The translations under genes and the position numbers were made by a program. The notes under the pieces were generated by a model. It ran no database searches. It was given only the letters and a program-made list of their open reading frames with translations, and had not been told where the DNA came from. Shown here piece after piece: positions 36,888 through 45,949 of a DNA stretch of 64,000 bases. Each line of letters starts with the position of its first letter. Within the stretch, counting starts at the first letter, position 1. Source of the DNA: Actinomyces oris (GTDB lineage Bacteria > Actinomycetota > Actinomycetes > Actinomycetales > Actinomycetaceae); assembly GCF_006546825.1 (NCBI RefSeq), contig NZ_VICC01000003.1, positions 1 through 64,000 of the forward strand, in the 5' to 3' direction.

Positions 36888-37717
36888 CCGTCCCCGCCAC
36901 CGCGACCGCACCGACCAGTACCTCCCTCTCCCCCGGCGTCTGGCGTTTCAGCGAGGCCCGGCTCGTCCCTGACACCCTGGCCATGGCCTGGCGCTCACTC
37001 ATCACCATGGTGCGCAACCCCGGGGAGTTCTACGACATCCTCATCCAGCCGGTCATGTTCACTGTCCTGTTCGGCGAGCTCTTCGGCGGCGCCATCGCCG
37101 GCGACGTCAAGGCCTACCTGCCCACGATCGTCCCGGGTCTCATCATCATGAATGCCTTGACCACGAGCCAGAGCGTGGGCGTGGACCTGCGCGAGGACAT
37201 GGACAAGGGCGTCTTCGACCGCTTCCGCACCATGCCGATGTCCCGTATCGCGCCGGTCCTGGGGCCCATGGTCTCCGACGTGCTGCGCTACCTCATTTGC
37301 ACCTCACTGACCGTACTCACCGGCTACATCCTGGGCTACCGGCCTGCCAACGGCTGGTCGGGAACGATTGGCGCCATCGCCCTGGCGGCGGGCTGCGCCT
37401 GGGCCATCGCCTGGATCTTCCTCTTCCTGGGGACAGTCTTCTCCTCGGCCCAAGCGGTCACCTCCTTCACGGTGATCGTCCTGTTCCCGCTGACCTTCCT
37501 GTCCAACGCCATGGTGCCCACCTCGACGCTACCGGGCTGGCTCAAGGCCTTCGTGCACCACAACCCGGTCTCGCACATCGTCGACGGCGACCGGTACCTG
37601 CTGGACGGAACAGCGGGCTCGGCCGGGGACGTACGGGCCGCGATCATCGGTTCACTCCTGATCCTGGCCGTCATGGCTCCCCTGACGGTCGTGCGCTACC
37701 AGCGGCGCAACGCCTGA
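36884..37717 (+). CDS. DrrB-type ABC-2 permease
   Basis: The 277-residue protein has about six membrane helices after a cytoplasmic N-terminus of about 45 residues. It shows ABC-2/DrrB features: MAWRSLITMVRNPGEFYDIL, IQPVMFTVLFGELFGGAI, DLREDMDKGVFDRFRTMPM, and PLTFLSNAMVPTSTLPGWLK before the last helix. It forms the exporter channel with the ATPase encoded immediately upstream (4-bp ATGA overlap). It is convergent with the large SARP gene, 16 bp away. Confidence 0.92.
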   Translation: MTVPATATAPTSTSLSPGVWRFSEARLVPDTLAMAWRSLITMVRNPGEFYDILIQPVMFTVLFGELFGGAIAGDVKAYLPTIVPGLIIMNALTTSQSVGVDLREDMDKGVFDRFRTMPMSRIAPVLGPMVSDVLRYLICTSLTVLTGYILGYRPANGWSGTIGAIALAAGCAWAIAWIFLFLGTVFSSAQAVTSFTVIVLFPLTFLSNAMVPTSTLPGWLKAFVHHNPVSHIVDGDRYLLDGTAGSAGDVRAAIIGSLLILAVMAPLTVVRYQRRNA

Positions 37718-37733
37718 GCCGCACCTCAGGGAC

Positions 37734-40700
37734 TCAGCCGACCTCGCCCGCCAGACGGCCGGCGAGGTCGGCGGCGTGAGCCACGAGCCCACCGCGGTCC
37801 AGGGACCGAATCCTCTCCTCGGCCTGCGCCAGCGCCCGGGCGTCCAGCCGCTCAGTGCGGCTGCGCAGGTAGTCGTGGGAGAGCAGGCGGCAGGTCTGGT
37901 TGGTGCCCACCGCCAGGGCGGTGGCGACCAGCTCGCCCCCTACTGCCCGCCGGTCGGAGCCCACGTCCTCAGCAGCCACGGCGGACAGGCCGACGGCGGC
38001 CGCGAAAGCCATGAGCGTGGGAATGTCACGCTGCCGTGGAGCCGGATCGGAGAGGATCTCGCGCAGCAGGGAGGTGGCTCGGGCACGGACGGCTCGGGCA
38101 TCGAGCTCGACGGCGTCGTCGGGGCTGAGCTCGACGTCGGTGACCAGGCACATGCTCAGGATGTAGAGCTCCCACTGGGAGCCCGATCCCAGGATGGAGC
38201 GCCAGTTCCCGGCGTAGCGCAGGCTCACGCGCTGGATGAGGGCGGCGGTGCGCACGTTCCCGCGGGTGAGCTCCAGCTCACCGCGCACGGAGCGAGCGAT
38301 GAAGCGCATGGTTCCCGGCAGGTCGATCGGTTCCAGGCTCTCCAGCAGCCTGCCCGCCGTCTCAGGGCGCGGATCGAGGTAGACCGCGCAGTAGGCCCCC
38401 TCCATGTGCAGTGTCGTGCGGAAGAACTCGCCCCAGCTGGGCAGGACCCGTTCCAGGAGCACCTGGGCGCGCGAGCAGGCGTCGACGACCTGGCTGTAAC
38501 GCCCCAGGGACATGAGCACCTGCAGCCGGTGGAGGTGCAGCTCGAGCAGGTGAATGCCGGCCAGGTCGTGGCCATGGAGCCGCCCCAGGAGGGCCTCGAT
38601 GGTCTCCAGGGAGGCCTGAGGATCGCCGTCGTCCTCCTGCTGGGCGGCCAGGCAGCGGGTCGCCGCCCAGGCGACCCAGGGGTCGGCGTCGCCGGTCAGC
38701 TCGGGCCACTGCTCGTCGCTCGCACGCAGGAAGCGCCTGACCCGGCTGAATGGTCCCTCTCCGTCGAAGGAGGCCGGCAGCAGGGAGCGGACCTGTTCGG
38801 GCACGTGGCTCAGGAGCCCGAAGAGGGTAACGCACAGGGCCAGGACGCTCAGGCCTGCCTCGTTGCCGCGTGAGTCCTGGGCGGGTTGGACAGCGGCAGC
38901 GATGAGGCGCGCACCGTAGTCGGCGATGCGCTCATAGCTCCAGGTGACGCTCCACAGGCGCATGAGGGCGGCACCGATGAGGCAGATGGCGTCGCGCAGT
39001 TCCGCCGGCAGGTGATCCGTGCCGTGGCCGTCGGCCTGTGCCAGGAGCCGGTCGAGCTGTTGAAGGATGACGGCCTCATCGTGGGCGACCTGCCGGAAGA
39101 GGCGGTCGTGGCGGCGCGCCTCGGGGTGACGGGCGTCGCCGAAGTCGCCGGCGTCCACGGGAAAACGGATCTGGGAGCACAGGTCCACCGCCCACTGGCG
39201 CAGGGCCGTGCGGGCCTCGGCCTCGTCACCGGAGGCGGACAGCTGCGCCAGAGCGAAGTCGCGGACGGTGACGAGCATGTGGAAGCGGGGCAGGCCGTGG
39301 TCGCGCACCACGAGCAGGGAGTGGGAGACCAGGGCGTCGAGGAGGTCGGCGGCCTGCGCGCCGATGAGCGCCTCCGCAGGCAGGAGGGTGAAGCCGTCGG
39401 GGAGCAGGGCCAGCCGAGCCAGGGCGCGGCGTTCGGCGGCGTCGAGCAGGTTCCAGGACCACTCGATGACCGCTATCAGGGTGCGTTGACGGGCGGGGGC
39501 GTCACGGGCGGCGGTGAGCAGATCGGGTCTGCCGGGCAGTCGCTCGGCGATCTGGCCGACCGACAGGCTGCGGGTGCGCGCGGCGGCCAACTCGATGGCC
39601 AAGGGGATGCCCTCCAACCGGCTCAGGAGCTCGCCTAAGTCGTCATCGTCGATGACCTGGCCGGGGCGAGCGGCCAGAGCGCGGGCACGGAACAGCTCAG
39701 TCGACGATGCGGCATCGAGGGCCTCGAGGCGGTGGACGTGCTCCGCGGCCAGGTCGACGGGGCGGCGCGAGGTCGCCAGCACGCGCAGGTCGGGGCAGGC
39801 GACCAGGAGCGGCCCGATGAGGTCGGCCGCCTCGCCGGCCAGGTGCTCGCAGTTGTCCAACACCAGGACGGTTCCGGGCTGGGAGAGGGCGGCGGCCAGA
39901 TCGCGGTGCGGGTCACCGTTGACGACTGCGGAGCCTCCGATTGCGTCGAGCACGACCCTGGCCAGATCGGCTCCGGGTGACACCTCGGCGAGGGCGACGA
40001 CGTAGACGGCGGGGCGGCGGCTGCGGGCCGCCACCACCTGGGCCAGGGTGGTCTTTCCGACCCCACCGGGGCCGGTGAGCGTCACCAGACGGTGGGTGCT
40101 CAGGGCCTTGAGAACACCGGTCACGTCCGCCTCGCGCCCCAGGAAGTGCTCGGGCTCGGGCTGCAGGCCGTGGCGCACAGGGCTCTCGGCGGCCAGGACG
40201 GCCTCGTGGGCGGCGCGCGTGGCCGGTCCGGGCACGGCTCCCAGCTCGCGCAGCCGACGGCGGTAGTGCTCGTAGATCTCCAGGGCCGCAGCCGGTGAGC
40301 GCACCCAGGACTCGGCGCGCATGAGGGCGGCCAGGACGGTCTCGTCGCCGCCGTCGCGCTGGGAGGCCTCACGCAGCAGGTCCACGGCCCGCTCGTGCTC
40401 ACCGGTGGCCTCCAGGGCGAGCCCCCGGTCACGGCGGGCCCCCTCGGTCAGGGCTGCAGCCCGCTCTCGCAAGAGGGCCATAGGGGCGGCTCCTGCTCCA
40501 CCGTTGTCATCGACCTCGTCGGGAACGGGCACCTGGGGCAGTCGGTCGGTGAGATCGAGGACCTGCTCCCACTGGCCGGCGGCGGCGCAGGCTCGGGCGC
40601 GCTCCGCCCGATACGACAGGTCCCGGACATCAGCCTCCGCCTCCGCCAGTTCCAGTCGGTAGCCATCGCCGCTGCGCTCGACGACACCCTCCCCCACGAC

Positions 40701-40952
40701 GGCACGCAGCCGGGAGACGACGACATGAAGCGCCCGCAGCGGCCGGGCCGGGGCGTCGTCGGGCCACAGGGCCTCAATGAGGGCGCCGTCGCTCACCCTG
40801 GCGTCCTGGCTGCCGGCGAGCACGGCGAGCAGGTCAAGGCTCCTTCCGCTCAGGGGCCGGCCTTGCCAGGTCGGCGGCTCCGTCAGGAGAGCCAGGCGGT
40901 AAGAGGAGGTCACGAGGCCATTCTCACCCATCACCGTCAGCAGGTGCTCCAC
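37734..40952 (-). CDS. SARP-family (BTAD) regulator with NB-ARC ATPase and TPR-like C-terminus
   Basis: The 1,072-residue regulator has three parts. An OmpR-like winged helix covers about residues 15-95 (RSLDLLAVLAGSQDARVSD, ALHVVVSRLRAVVGEGVVER). A bacterial transcriptional activation domain covers about 105-255 (ALEIYEHYRRRLRELGAVPG at its end). An NB-ARC-like NTPase follows, with Walker A VTLTGPGGVGKTTLAQVVA near 293 and Walker B TVLVLDNCEHLAGEA. The remaining 500 residues are helical, probably TPR-like. AfsR-type proteins of this layout activate secondary-metabolite or export genes. It is convergent with drrAB, whose promoters have SARP-like repeats, so local activation is likely. The start is GTG 40952 or ATG 40931. 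Confidence 0.9.
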   Translation of the reverse strand: MEHLLTVMGENGLVTSSYRLALLTEPPTWQGRPLSGRSLDLLAVLAGSQDARVSDGALIEALWPDDAPARPLRALHVVVSRLRAVVGEGVVERSGDGYRLELAEAEADVRDLSYRAERARACAAAGQWEQVLDLTDRLPQVPVPDEVDDNGGAGAAPMALLRERAAALTEGARRDRGLALEATGEHERAVDLLREASQRDGGDETVLAALMRAESWVRSPAAALEIYEHYRRRLRELGAVPGPATRAAHEAVLAAESPVRHGLQPEPEHFLGREADVTGVLKALSTHRLVTLTGPGGVGKTTLAQVVAARSRRPAVYVVALAEVSPGADLARVVLDAIGGSAVVNGDPHRDLAAALSQPGTVLVLDNCEHLAGEAADLIGPLLVACPDLRVLATSRRPVDLAAEHVHRLEALDAASSTELFRARALAARPGQVIDDDDLGELLSRLEGIPLAIELAAARTRSLSVGQIAERLPGRPDLLTAARDAPARQRTLIAVIEWSWNLLDAAERRALARLALLPDGFTLLPAEALIGAQAADLLDALVSHSLLVVRDHGLPRFHMLVTVRDFALAQLSASGDEAEARTALRQWAVDLCSQIRFPVDAGDFGDARHPEARRHDRLFRQVAHDEAVILQQLDRLLAQADGHGTDHLPAELRDAICLIGAALMRLWSVTWSYERIADYGARLIAAAVQPAQDSRGNEAGLSVLALCVTLFGLLSHVPEQVRSLLPASFDGEGPFSRVRRFLRASDEQWPELTGDADPWVAWAATRCLAAQQEDDGDPQASLETIEALLGRLHGHDLAGIHLLELHLHRLQVLMSLGRYSQVVDACSRAQVLLERVLPSWGEFFRTTLHMEGAYCAVYLDPRPETAGRLLESLEPIDLPGTMRFIARSVRGELELTRGNVRTAALIQRVSLRYAGNWRSILGSGSQWELYILSMCLVTDVELSPDDAVELDARAVRARATSLLREILSDPAPRQRDIPTLMAFAAAVGLSAVAAEDVGSDRRAVGGELVATALAVGTNQTCRLLSHDYLRSRTERLDARALAQAEERIRSLDRGGLVAHAADLAGRLAGEVG

Positions 40953-41029
40953 ACGCCGGGGCCGGTCGCGACGCCGGCCACCGTCATGACGGTACGCCGG
41001 TTCCGAGATCCTCAGATGAGACTCAGGCG

Positions 41030-41491
41030 CTAGGAAGCAGCGAAGGCTTGAGACGACATGCGCTTGAGCAGGGCAGACACGTCCGGGACGTCATCGTGGG
41101 GACCATCGTCAGAAAGAGCAAAACGTTGAGCCTTCATCGTATCCATGACAGCACCGATGGACGATGCGTGGCCCTGAGGTCCGGTCCCAAGCGTCACCCC
41201 TTCGGCAGCACACCAGCCTTCGGGGGCCTGCTTTGAAGGCATCTCCCACCTGAAAAAGCCGAAGCGCTTGCTGCCCTGGCGATCGGGGAAGAACACGGCG
41301 ACTATCGTGTCGGCACCGTGGTCGAGGTGATCGGCGATCACGGAGTCGATGGGCTCGGACTCAGGGACCGCAAGGATCCTGGTCTCATTGAGGTAGTGGT
41401 TGCGCCTGAACAGCTCCCGCCCCTGAGTCGTACCGAGGAAGAGCCCCACAGCGCGCGCCGCATCACGCCGCGTCGTCTTGGTGTCACTCAT
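41030..41491 (-). CDS. Small unknown protein, translationally coupled
   Basis: The 153-residue protein is of no recognised family. It is soluble, without signal peptide or membrane helix. Features visible are TTRRDAARAVGLFLGTTQGR at the N-terminus, VFFPDRQGSKRFGFFRWEMP in the middle and a polar C-terminus ending SSQAFAAS. Its ATG overlaps the stop of the preceding small gene as ATGA, so the two form a bicistronic unit. The preceding gene appears frameshifted, which would reduce coupling. It could be half of a toxin-antitoxin or toxin-immunity pair, judged only from size and coupling. Confidence 0.6.
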   Translation of the reverse strand: MSDTKTTRRDAARAVGLFLGTTQGRELFRRNHYLNETRILAVPESEPIDSVIADHLDHGADTIVAVFFPDRQGSKRFGFFRWEMPSKQAPEGWCAAEGVTLGTGPQGHASSIGAVMDTMKAQRFALSDDGPHDDVPDVSALLKRMSSQAFAAS

Positions 41492-41875
41492 CTCTGCCAG
41501 CTCCTGAAGTGCTGTTCCATCCAGTCAATTACCTGCTTGTATGACTCGTCGTAAGACGCCCCCAGTATGGCATTGGTCGTTCCTCCCCAGTACTTGGATG
41601 GGACGGGTCTCACGGTCGCGGTCCCGATGGTACTGGTGAGAGTGGATGCAACCATGACGCGTGTCGATCCGAAACACGGGCTGCCAGCCGTCATCAGTGC
41701 TGGATCGCCACTCATGCTGGAGCGCATAGTCGACCACGCGCCCCCTGTAGGTCCTCAACCGTATGACTATCCGGTGGCGCCCTGGCCCGGAGATCGGGCC
41801 GACATCGATTGGGTAGGTCTCGTCCTCACATACGTGGATCGGCGGAGGACGGTATCCGCCGTCGGGCAGGTCCAT
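41488..41875 (-). pseudogene. Frameshifted small unknown protein (DUF7718-like)
   Basis: The first frame (from ATG 41875, with GGAG upstream) reads IVIRLRTYRGRVVDYALQH, then WQPVFRIDTRHG and HSHQYHRDRDRETRPI. It then veers off. The second frame continues KYWGGTTNAILGASYDESYK and QVIDWMEQHFRSW to the stop at 41488. Removing one C near 41597 joins them into one protein of about 128 residues. The VDYAL...W.PV.R.D..HG..H..QYH pattern resembles a family seen in many bacteria as a small protein of unknown function. Either a real disruption or a single-base sequence error would explain it. The restored gene would be coupled to the next one by ATGA. Confidence 0.65.
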
Positions 41876-42017
41876 GCTCGCTCCGCTCGATTTGTTAGAC
41901 GCTGTATCCCAACGGTTATATCAGAAGTAGATCGGCAATAACATTGGGGCTGAGGCATAGACGTCACCCACTACACGGCCACGCCGTGCACCTGCAGTCC
42001 CAGAACCTTCAATGGCC

Positions 42018-42050
42018 TGTGCCCCGCCCATAGGTTCTGGGCGGGGCACA
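42018..42050 (-). terminator. Terminator downstream of glmM
   Basis: Perfect 13-bp stem (42018-42030 with 42038-42050), 7-nt loop, 51 nt past the glmM stop. An outer 7-bp repeat (CCTTCAA at 42006, TTGAAGG at 42069) extends the dyad. Confidence 0.75.
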
Positions 42051-42100
42051 TAGATCGGGCATGATGCCTTTTGAAGGCAGGGGAGAAAACCGCCGTCAGC

Positions 42101-43462
42101 TCACAGGCTGAGGTTGCTCTTGACGGTGTCGGCCAGGGAGCGGGCCACGCGGTCGGCCTCCTCCTGAGTGGCGGCCTCGACCATGACGCGCACGAGCGGC
42201 TCGGTACCCGAGGGGCGCAGCAGGACCCGGCCGGTCTCTCCTAGGTCCTTCTCCGCGGAGGCCACGGCGTCCTGCACGGCCTTGTTGGTGCTGGCGGCGC
42301 CCTTGTCGACATTCTTGACGTTGATGAGGGTCTGGGGCAGGCGGGTGACGACGCTGGCGAGCTCGGCCAGCGTCTTGCCGGTGCGCTTGACCCGCGCGGC
42401 CACGTGCAGGGAGGTGAGCACGCCGTCACCGGTGGTGGCGTGGACGGTGTCGATGACGTGCCCGGACTGCTCGCCGCCCAGGGTGTAGCCGCCCTGGAGC
42501 ATCCGCTCGAGCACGTAGCGGTCGCCCACGCCGGTCTGGACGGTGCGGATGCCGTGCTCGCGCATGGCCAGGATGAGGCCGAGGTTGCTCATGACGGTCA
42601 CGACGAGCGTGTCGGAGCCGAGAGTGCCGTCCGCCTTCATGCCGATGGCGAGCATGCCCATGATCTGGTCACCGTCGACGAGCTGGCCGTCGGCGTCCAC
42701 GGCCAGGCAGCGGTCGGCGTCGCCGTCGTAGGCCACACCCATGTCCGCCCCGACCGCCGTGACGTAGTTCTGCAGCTGCTCAGGGTGGGTGGAGCCGCAG
42801 TTGTCATTGATATTGAGGCCGTCCGGAGAGGCGTTGATGACGATGACCTCGGCGCCGGCGGCCCGCAGCGCGGCCGGGCCGACGACGGAGGCGGCGCCGT
42901 TGGAGGCGTCGACGACGATGCGCAGGCCGGACAGGTCGGTGGCGACGGAGTCGACGAGGTGGTTGATGTAGTTCTGGTCAGCGACGGTCTCCCCCTTGAT
43001 GACGCGGCCGACGTCGGCGCCGGTGGGACGGTCGTTGACCTTGCCCAGGAGGGCCTCGATCTCGTCCTCGACGGCGTCGGCGAGCTTGTAGCCGCCGCGG
43101 GCGATGAACTTGATGCCGTTGTCCGGGAAGGGGTTGTGGGAGGCGGAGATCATGACGCCCAGCTCGATGTCCTGGGTGGCCGTCAGGTGGGCGATTGCCG
43201 GAGTGGGCAGGATGCCCACGCGGGTGACGTCGATGCCGGAGGAGGCCAGGCCCGCGCTGATGGCGTGGTCGAGGAACTCTCCGGAGGCGCGGGTGTCGCG
43301 GCCCACGATCGCGCGGGGGCGGCCGCTGCGTGAGCTCCGTGCAGCGGACGTGTCCTTGGTCAGGACGCGGGCCGCGGCCTCACCGAGCTGTACGGCCAGG
43401 GTGGGCGTGAGCAGGTCGTTGGCCAGGCCGCGTACGCCGTCGGTTCCGAAGAGACGAGCCAT
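42101..43462 (-). CDS. glmM: Phosphoglucosamine mutase
   Basis: GlmM converts glucosamine-6-phosphate to glucosamine-1-phosphate, the step after GlmS. The 453-residue protein has the family layout: ARLFGTDGVRGLAN at the N-terminus, GVMISASHNPFPDNG (phosphoserine about residue 108), metal-binding YDGDADRCLAVD, sugar loop GGEQSGHVID and phosphate-binding LLRPSGTEPLVRV near the C-terminus. The ATG at 43462 has an AGGAGGA site 6 nt upstream, so the longer reading from 43543 is dismissed. It lies downstream of rplM-rpsI, as in other actinobacteria, but is separated from them by a terminator-like hairpin. Confidence 0.96.
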   Translation of the reverse strand: MARLFGTDGVRGLANDLLTPTLAVQLGEAAARVLTKDTSAARSSRSGRPRAIVGRDTRASGEFLDHAISAGLASSGIDVTRVGILPTPAIAHLTATQDIELGVMISASHNPFPDNGIKFIARGGYKLADAVEDEIEALLGKVNDRPTGADVGRVIKGETVADQNYINHLVDSVATDLSGLRIVVDASNGAASVVGPAALRAAGAEVIVINASPDGLNINDNCGSTHPEQLQNYVTAVGADMGVAYDGDADRCLAVDADGQLVDGDQIMGMLAIGMKADGTLGSDTLVVTVMSNLGLILAMREHGIRTVQTGVGDRYVLERMLQGGYTLGGEQSGHVIDTVHATTGDGVLTSLHVAARVKRTGKTLAELASVVTRLPQTLINVKNVDKGAASTNKAVQDAVASAEKDLGETGRVLLRPSGTEPLVRVMVEAATQEEADRVARSLADTVKSNLSL

Positions 43463-43688
43463 GGAAATCCTCCTGAAGGGTGACGAAACAGCACCATCCT
43501 GCCATGGGGCGCCGAACATCGGGGCCCAACCTTCGGCCAGCACACAAGGTCTGATGTCCTGCGCCGACCCCGGCCCGGCGGCTCGCGCCCGAGATCGCGC
43601 CCCTCACCGCCGCGCCTCGGACGCCTGCCAGCCGCATATCGGCTTTGGCGCCGCCGACCGGGAGGCTCCCCGCCACCCCTGACACATG

Positions 43689-43729
43689 ACGACGGCGGCC
43701 GCCCCCGGGAAGGGGACGACCGCCGTCGT
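43689..43729 (-). terminator. Terminator downstream of rpsI
   Basis: 10-bp perfect stem (43689-43698 with 43720-43729) around a GC-rich 21-nt loop that can pair further. It lies about 45 nt past the rpsI stop and upstream of glmM. Confidence 0.65.
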
Positions 43730-43773
43730 AGCGAAAGGGGAGGCCCGGCCGGCTCGGCCAGGACCTGACCCGA

Positions 43774-44268
43774 TCAGCGCTTGGAGTACTGAGGGGCGCG
43801 GCGGGCCTTGTGCAGACCGGCCTTCTTGCGCTCCACGATGCGCGAGTCGCGAGTGAGGAAACCGGCCTTCTTCAGGGTGGCGCGGTTGGCCTCACGGTCG
43901 ATCTCGTTGAGCGCGCGGGCGATGCCCAGGCGCAGGGCGCCGGCCTGGCCGGAGACGCCACCGCCGTTGATGCGGGCGACGACGTCGAAGCGGCCCTCGA
44001 GGTCCAGGATGGTGAAGGGGGCGCGCACGAGCTGCTGGTGCAGCTTGTTGGGGAAGTAGTCCTCCAGGGAGCGGCCGTTGAGCGTCCACTGGCCGGTGCC
44101 GGGAACGAGGCGCACGCGAGCGACGGCCTCCTTGCGGCGACCCAGGCCGGAGCCGGGGGCGGTGATGGACTGGCCGCGACCCGGAACGGACTCCTCGGTC
44201 TCGGTGGTGTAGCTGGAGGGGGCGTTCTCCTCGTCCAGCGCGTCAATGTCGACAGTGGTCTCAGCCAC
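43774..44268 (-). CDS. rpsI: 30S ribosomal protein S9
   Basis: The 164-residue protein has a C-terminal core that is unmistakable uS9: [59 protein letters not shown] and the terminal [10 protein letters not shown]. The first 40 residues are an acidic extension common in actinobacterial S9. The start is the GTG at 44268 with AAAGGA upstream. It follows rplM by 43 bp as the usual rplM-rpsI pair. Confidence 0.96.
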   Translation of the reverse strand: MAETTVDIDALDEENAPSSYTTETEESVPGRGQSITAPGSGLGRRKEAVARVRLVPGTGQWTLNGRSLEDYFPNKLHQQLVRAPFTILDLEGRFDVVARINGGGVSGQAGALRLGIARALNEIDREANRATLKKAGFLTRDSRIVERKKAGLHKARRAPQYSKR

Positions 44269-44311
44269 GATATGTCCTTTGCTTGTCGCGGGGTGCCGAG
44301 CGCTGGAGCGC

Positions 44312-44755
44312 TTACTGGGCGACCTGGGTGATCTCGAACGTCTTCGGGCTCTGGGAGGCGTGCGGGTGCTCGGCACCTGCGTAGACCTTGAGCTTCTTGA
44401 GCTGGGCGCGACCGAGCTTGGTGTGGGGAACCATGCCCTTGATGGCCTTCTCGACGGCGCGCTCCGGGCGGGTGGCCAGTAGCTCGCGGTAGGAGACGGC
44501 GGTCAGGCCACCCGGGTGGCCGGAGTGGCGGTAGGCGAACTTCTTGTCAGCCTTGCCGTTGGTGAGAGCCACCTTGTCGGCATTGATGATGACGACGTAG
44601 TCGCCGCAGTCCTCGTTGGGGGCGAACTGGGGCTTGTGCTTCCCACGGAGCAGGGTGGCGGCCTGGGCCGCGAGTCGACCCAGGACGACGTCGGTGGCGT
44701 CGATGACGTACCAGTTCTTCTCGACGTCGCCGGGCTTCGGTGTGTACGTGCGCAC
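44312..44755 (-). CDS. rplM: 50S ribosomal protein L13
   Basis: The 147-residue protein is full-length uL13: [62 protein letters not shown] and [17 protein letters not shown]. The start is GTG 44755 with GAAGG upstream; longer readings from 44899 add unrelated residues. It is first in the rplM-rpsI operon; the 258-bp gap to truA must carry its promoter. Confidence 0.96.
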   Translation of the reverse strand: MRTYTPKPGDVEKNWYVIDATDVVLGRLAAQAATLLRGKHKPQFAPNEDCGDYVVIINADKVALTNGKADKKFAYRHSGHPGGLTAVSYRELLATRPERAVEKAIKGMVPHTKLGRAQLKKLKVYAGAEHPHASQSPKTFEITQVAQ

Positions 44756-45013
44756 GGGCGTTGCCTTCGTTTCTCTTGGCGAGTGGGCACGCCGAAGCGC
44801 GGTGAAGCGTTCGCGGTTCGGCGAGACCACCATGGTCAGGTGAGTGGTCGGAGCACAGGCGATCCGGGGCGAGTGGGACGGCACCGCGGACACGCACACG
44901 TGTGCTGCACGACGATTGCCAACAGTACCGGGCGCCCCGCGGAAGGGTCAAAAGGTGCGGCTTCCCAGTTCCGTGAATCGCACCACGCGGCCCGGTGGGC
45001 TCCTGGTTGCCGA

Positions 45014-45901
45014 TCAGCAGCTCAGACGCCGGGTGGTGCGGGCCCGCTCGGCCTGGGCGGCGAGCTCGTCGTCGGCCGGGTAGGTGACCTCCTCCAGGGT
45101 CAGTCCGTGCGGCGGGGCGACGGGGGCGGCGCTCTGGCGAGTGCGGGCGTCCAGGAGCTCGCGCGGCCAGGTGACCGGCTTGCGTCCCTGCCCGACGGCC
45201 AGGCCCGCCCCCACCAGGGAGCGGACCATGGAGTGGCAGAAGGCGTCGGCGACGACGCTCAGGGTCACGAGCCCGGCGTCCGGCCCTGCCTCGGCCCGGC
45301 GCCACTGCAGGGTGCGCAGGGTGCGGATGGTCGTGGCGCCCTCGCGGGGCTTGCAGTAGGACAGGAAGTCGTGCTCGCCGAGCAGGGCGCGGGCGGAGGC
45401 GTCCATGGCCTCGACGTCGAGCACATCGGGCAGCCATAGGACGGTGGCGCGCCGGGCGGGGTCGCGCGGGGCGGCGGCGTCGGCGATCCGGTAGGTGTAG
45501 CGGCGGCTCAGGGCGCCGAAGCGGGCGTCGAAGGCCTCCGGCACGGTGCGCGCCCCGGTGATGACGACGTCGCCGGCCCCGCGCGGCGTGCGTGCCAGGC
45601 TCTCCTGGGCCTCGCGGGCCAGGACGCCCGCCACCCGCGTGAGCAGGGCGGTCTCGGGGAGGCGCTGGGAGCGTCCGGGCAGTGCGGCCCAGGCCTCGGG
45701 GCTCACATCGAGGTGGGCCACCTGGGCGGCGGCGTGGACGCCGGCGTCGGTGCGTCCGGCCACGGTGAGGCGGACGGGCTCACGCAGCACGGTGGCCAGG
45801 GCAGAGGTGAGGACCCCCTCGACGGTGCGCAGCCCGGGCTGGGCGGCCCACCCGGAGAAGAAGGTGCCGTCGTAGGCCAGGTCGAGGCGGATGCGTGGCA
45901 T
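45014..45901 (-). CDS. truA: tRNA pseudouridine(38-40) synthase TruA
   Basis: TruA isomerises uridines 38-40 in the anticodon arm. The 295-residue protein has IRLDLAYDGTFFSGWAAQPG and TVEGVLTSAL. The catalytic aspartate lies in TVAGRTDAGVHAAAQVAH (about residue 56). FGALSRRYTYRI and FCHSMVRSLVGAGLAVGQG follow. ATG 45901 is preferred, with GGGGGC upstream; GTG 45919 is possible. It is divergent from the ROK kinase gene with a 48-bp gap, so their promoters overlap. Confidence 0.94.
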   Translation of the reverse strand: MPRIRLDLAYDGTFFSGWAAQPGLRTVEGVLTSALATVLREPVRLTVAGRTDAGVHAAAQVAHLDVSPEAWAALPGRSQRLPETALLTRVAGVLAREAQESLARTPRGAGDVVITGARTVPEAFDARFGALSRRYTYRIADAAAPRDPARRATVLWLPDVLDVEAMDASARALLGEHDFLSYCKPREGATTIRTLRTLQWRRAEAGPDAGLVTLSVVADAFCHSMVRSLVGAGLAVGQGRKPVTWPRELLDARTRQSAAPVAPPHGLTLEEVTYPADDELAAQAERARTTRRLSC

Positions 45902-45949
45902 GCCCCCATTGAACCGCACCGGCTTCGCCCTTCCACTAGGCTCGCGGCC

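Noticed and set aside
40953-41029. A SARP-repeat promoter upstream of the SARP gene itself
   Set aside because: TGAG occurs twice 11 bp apart on the minus strand, but the copies do not match TGAAACCG and are too far from the start; not convincing.
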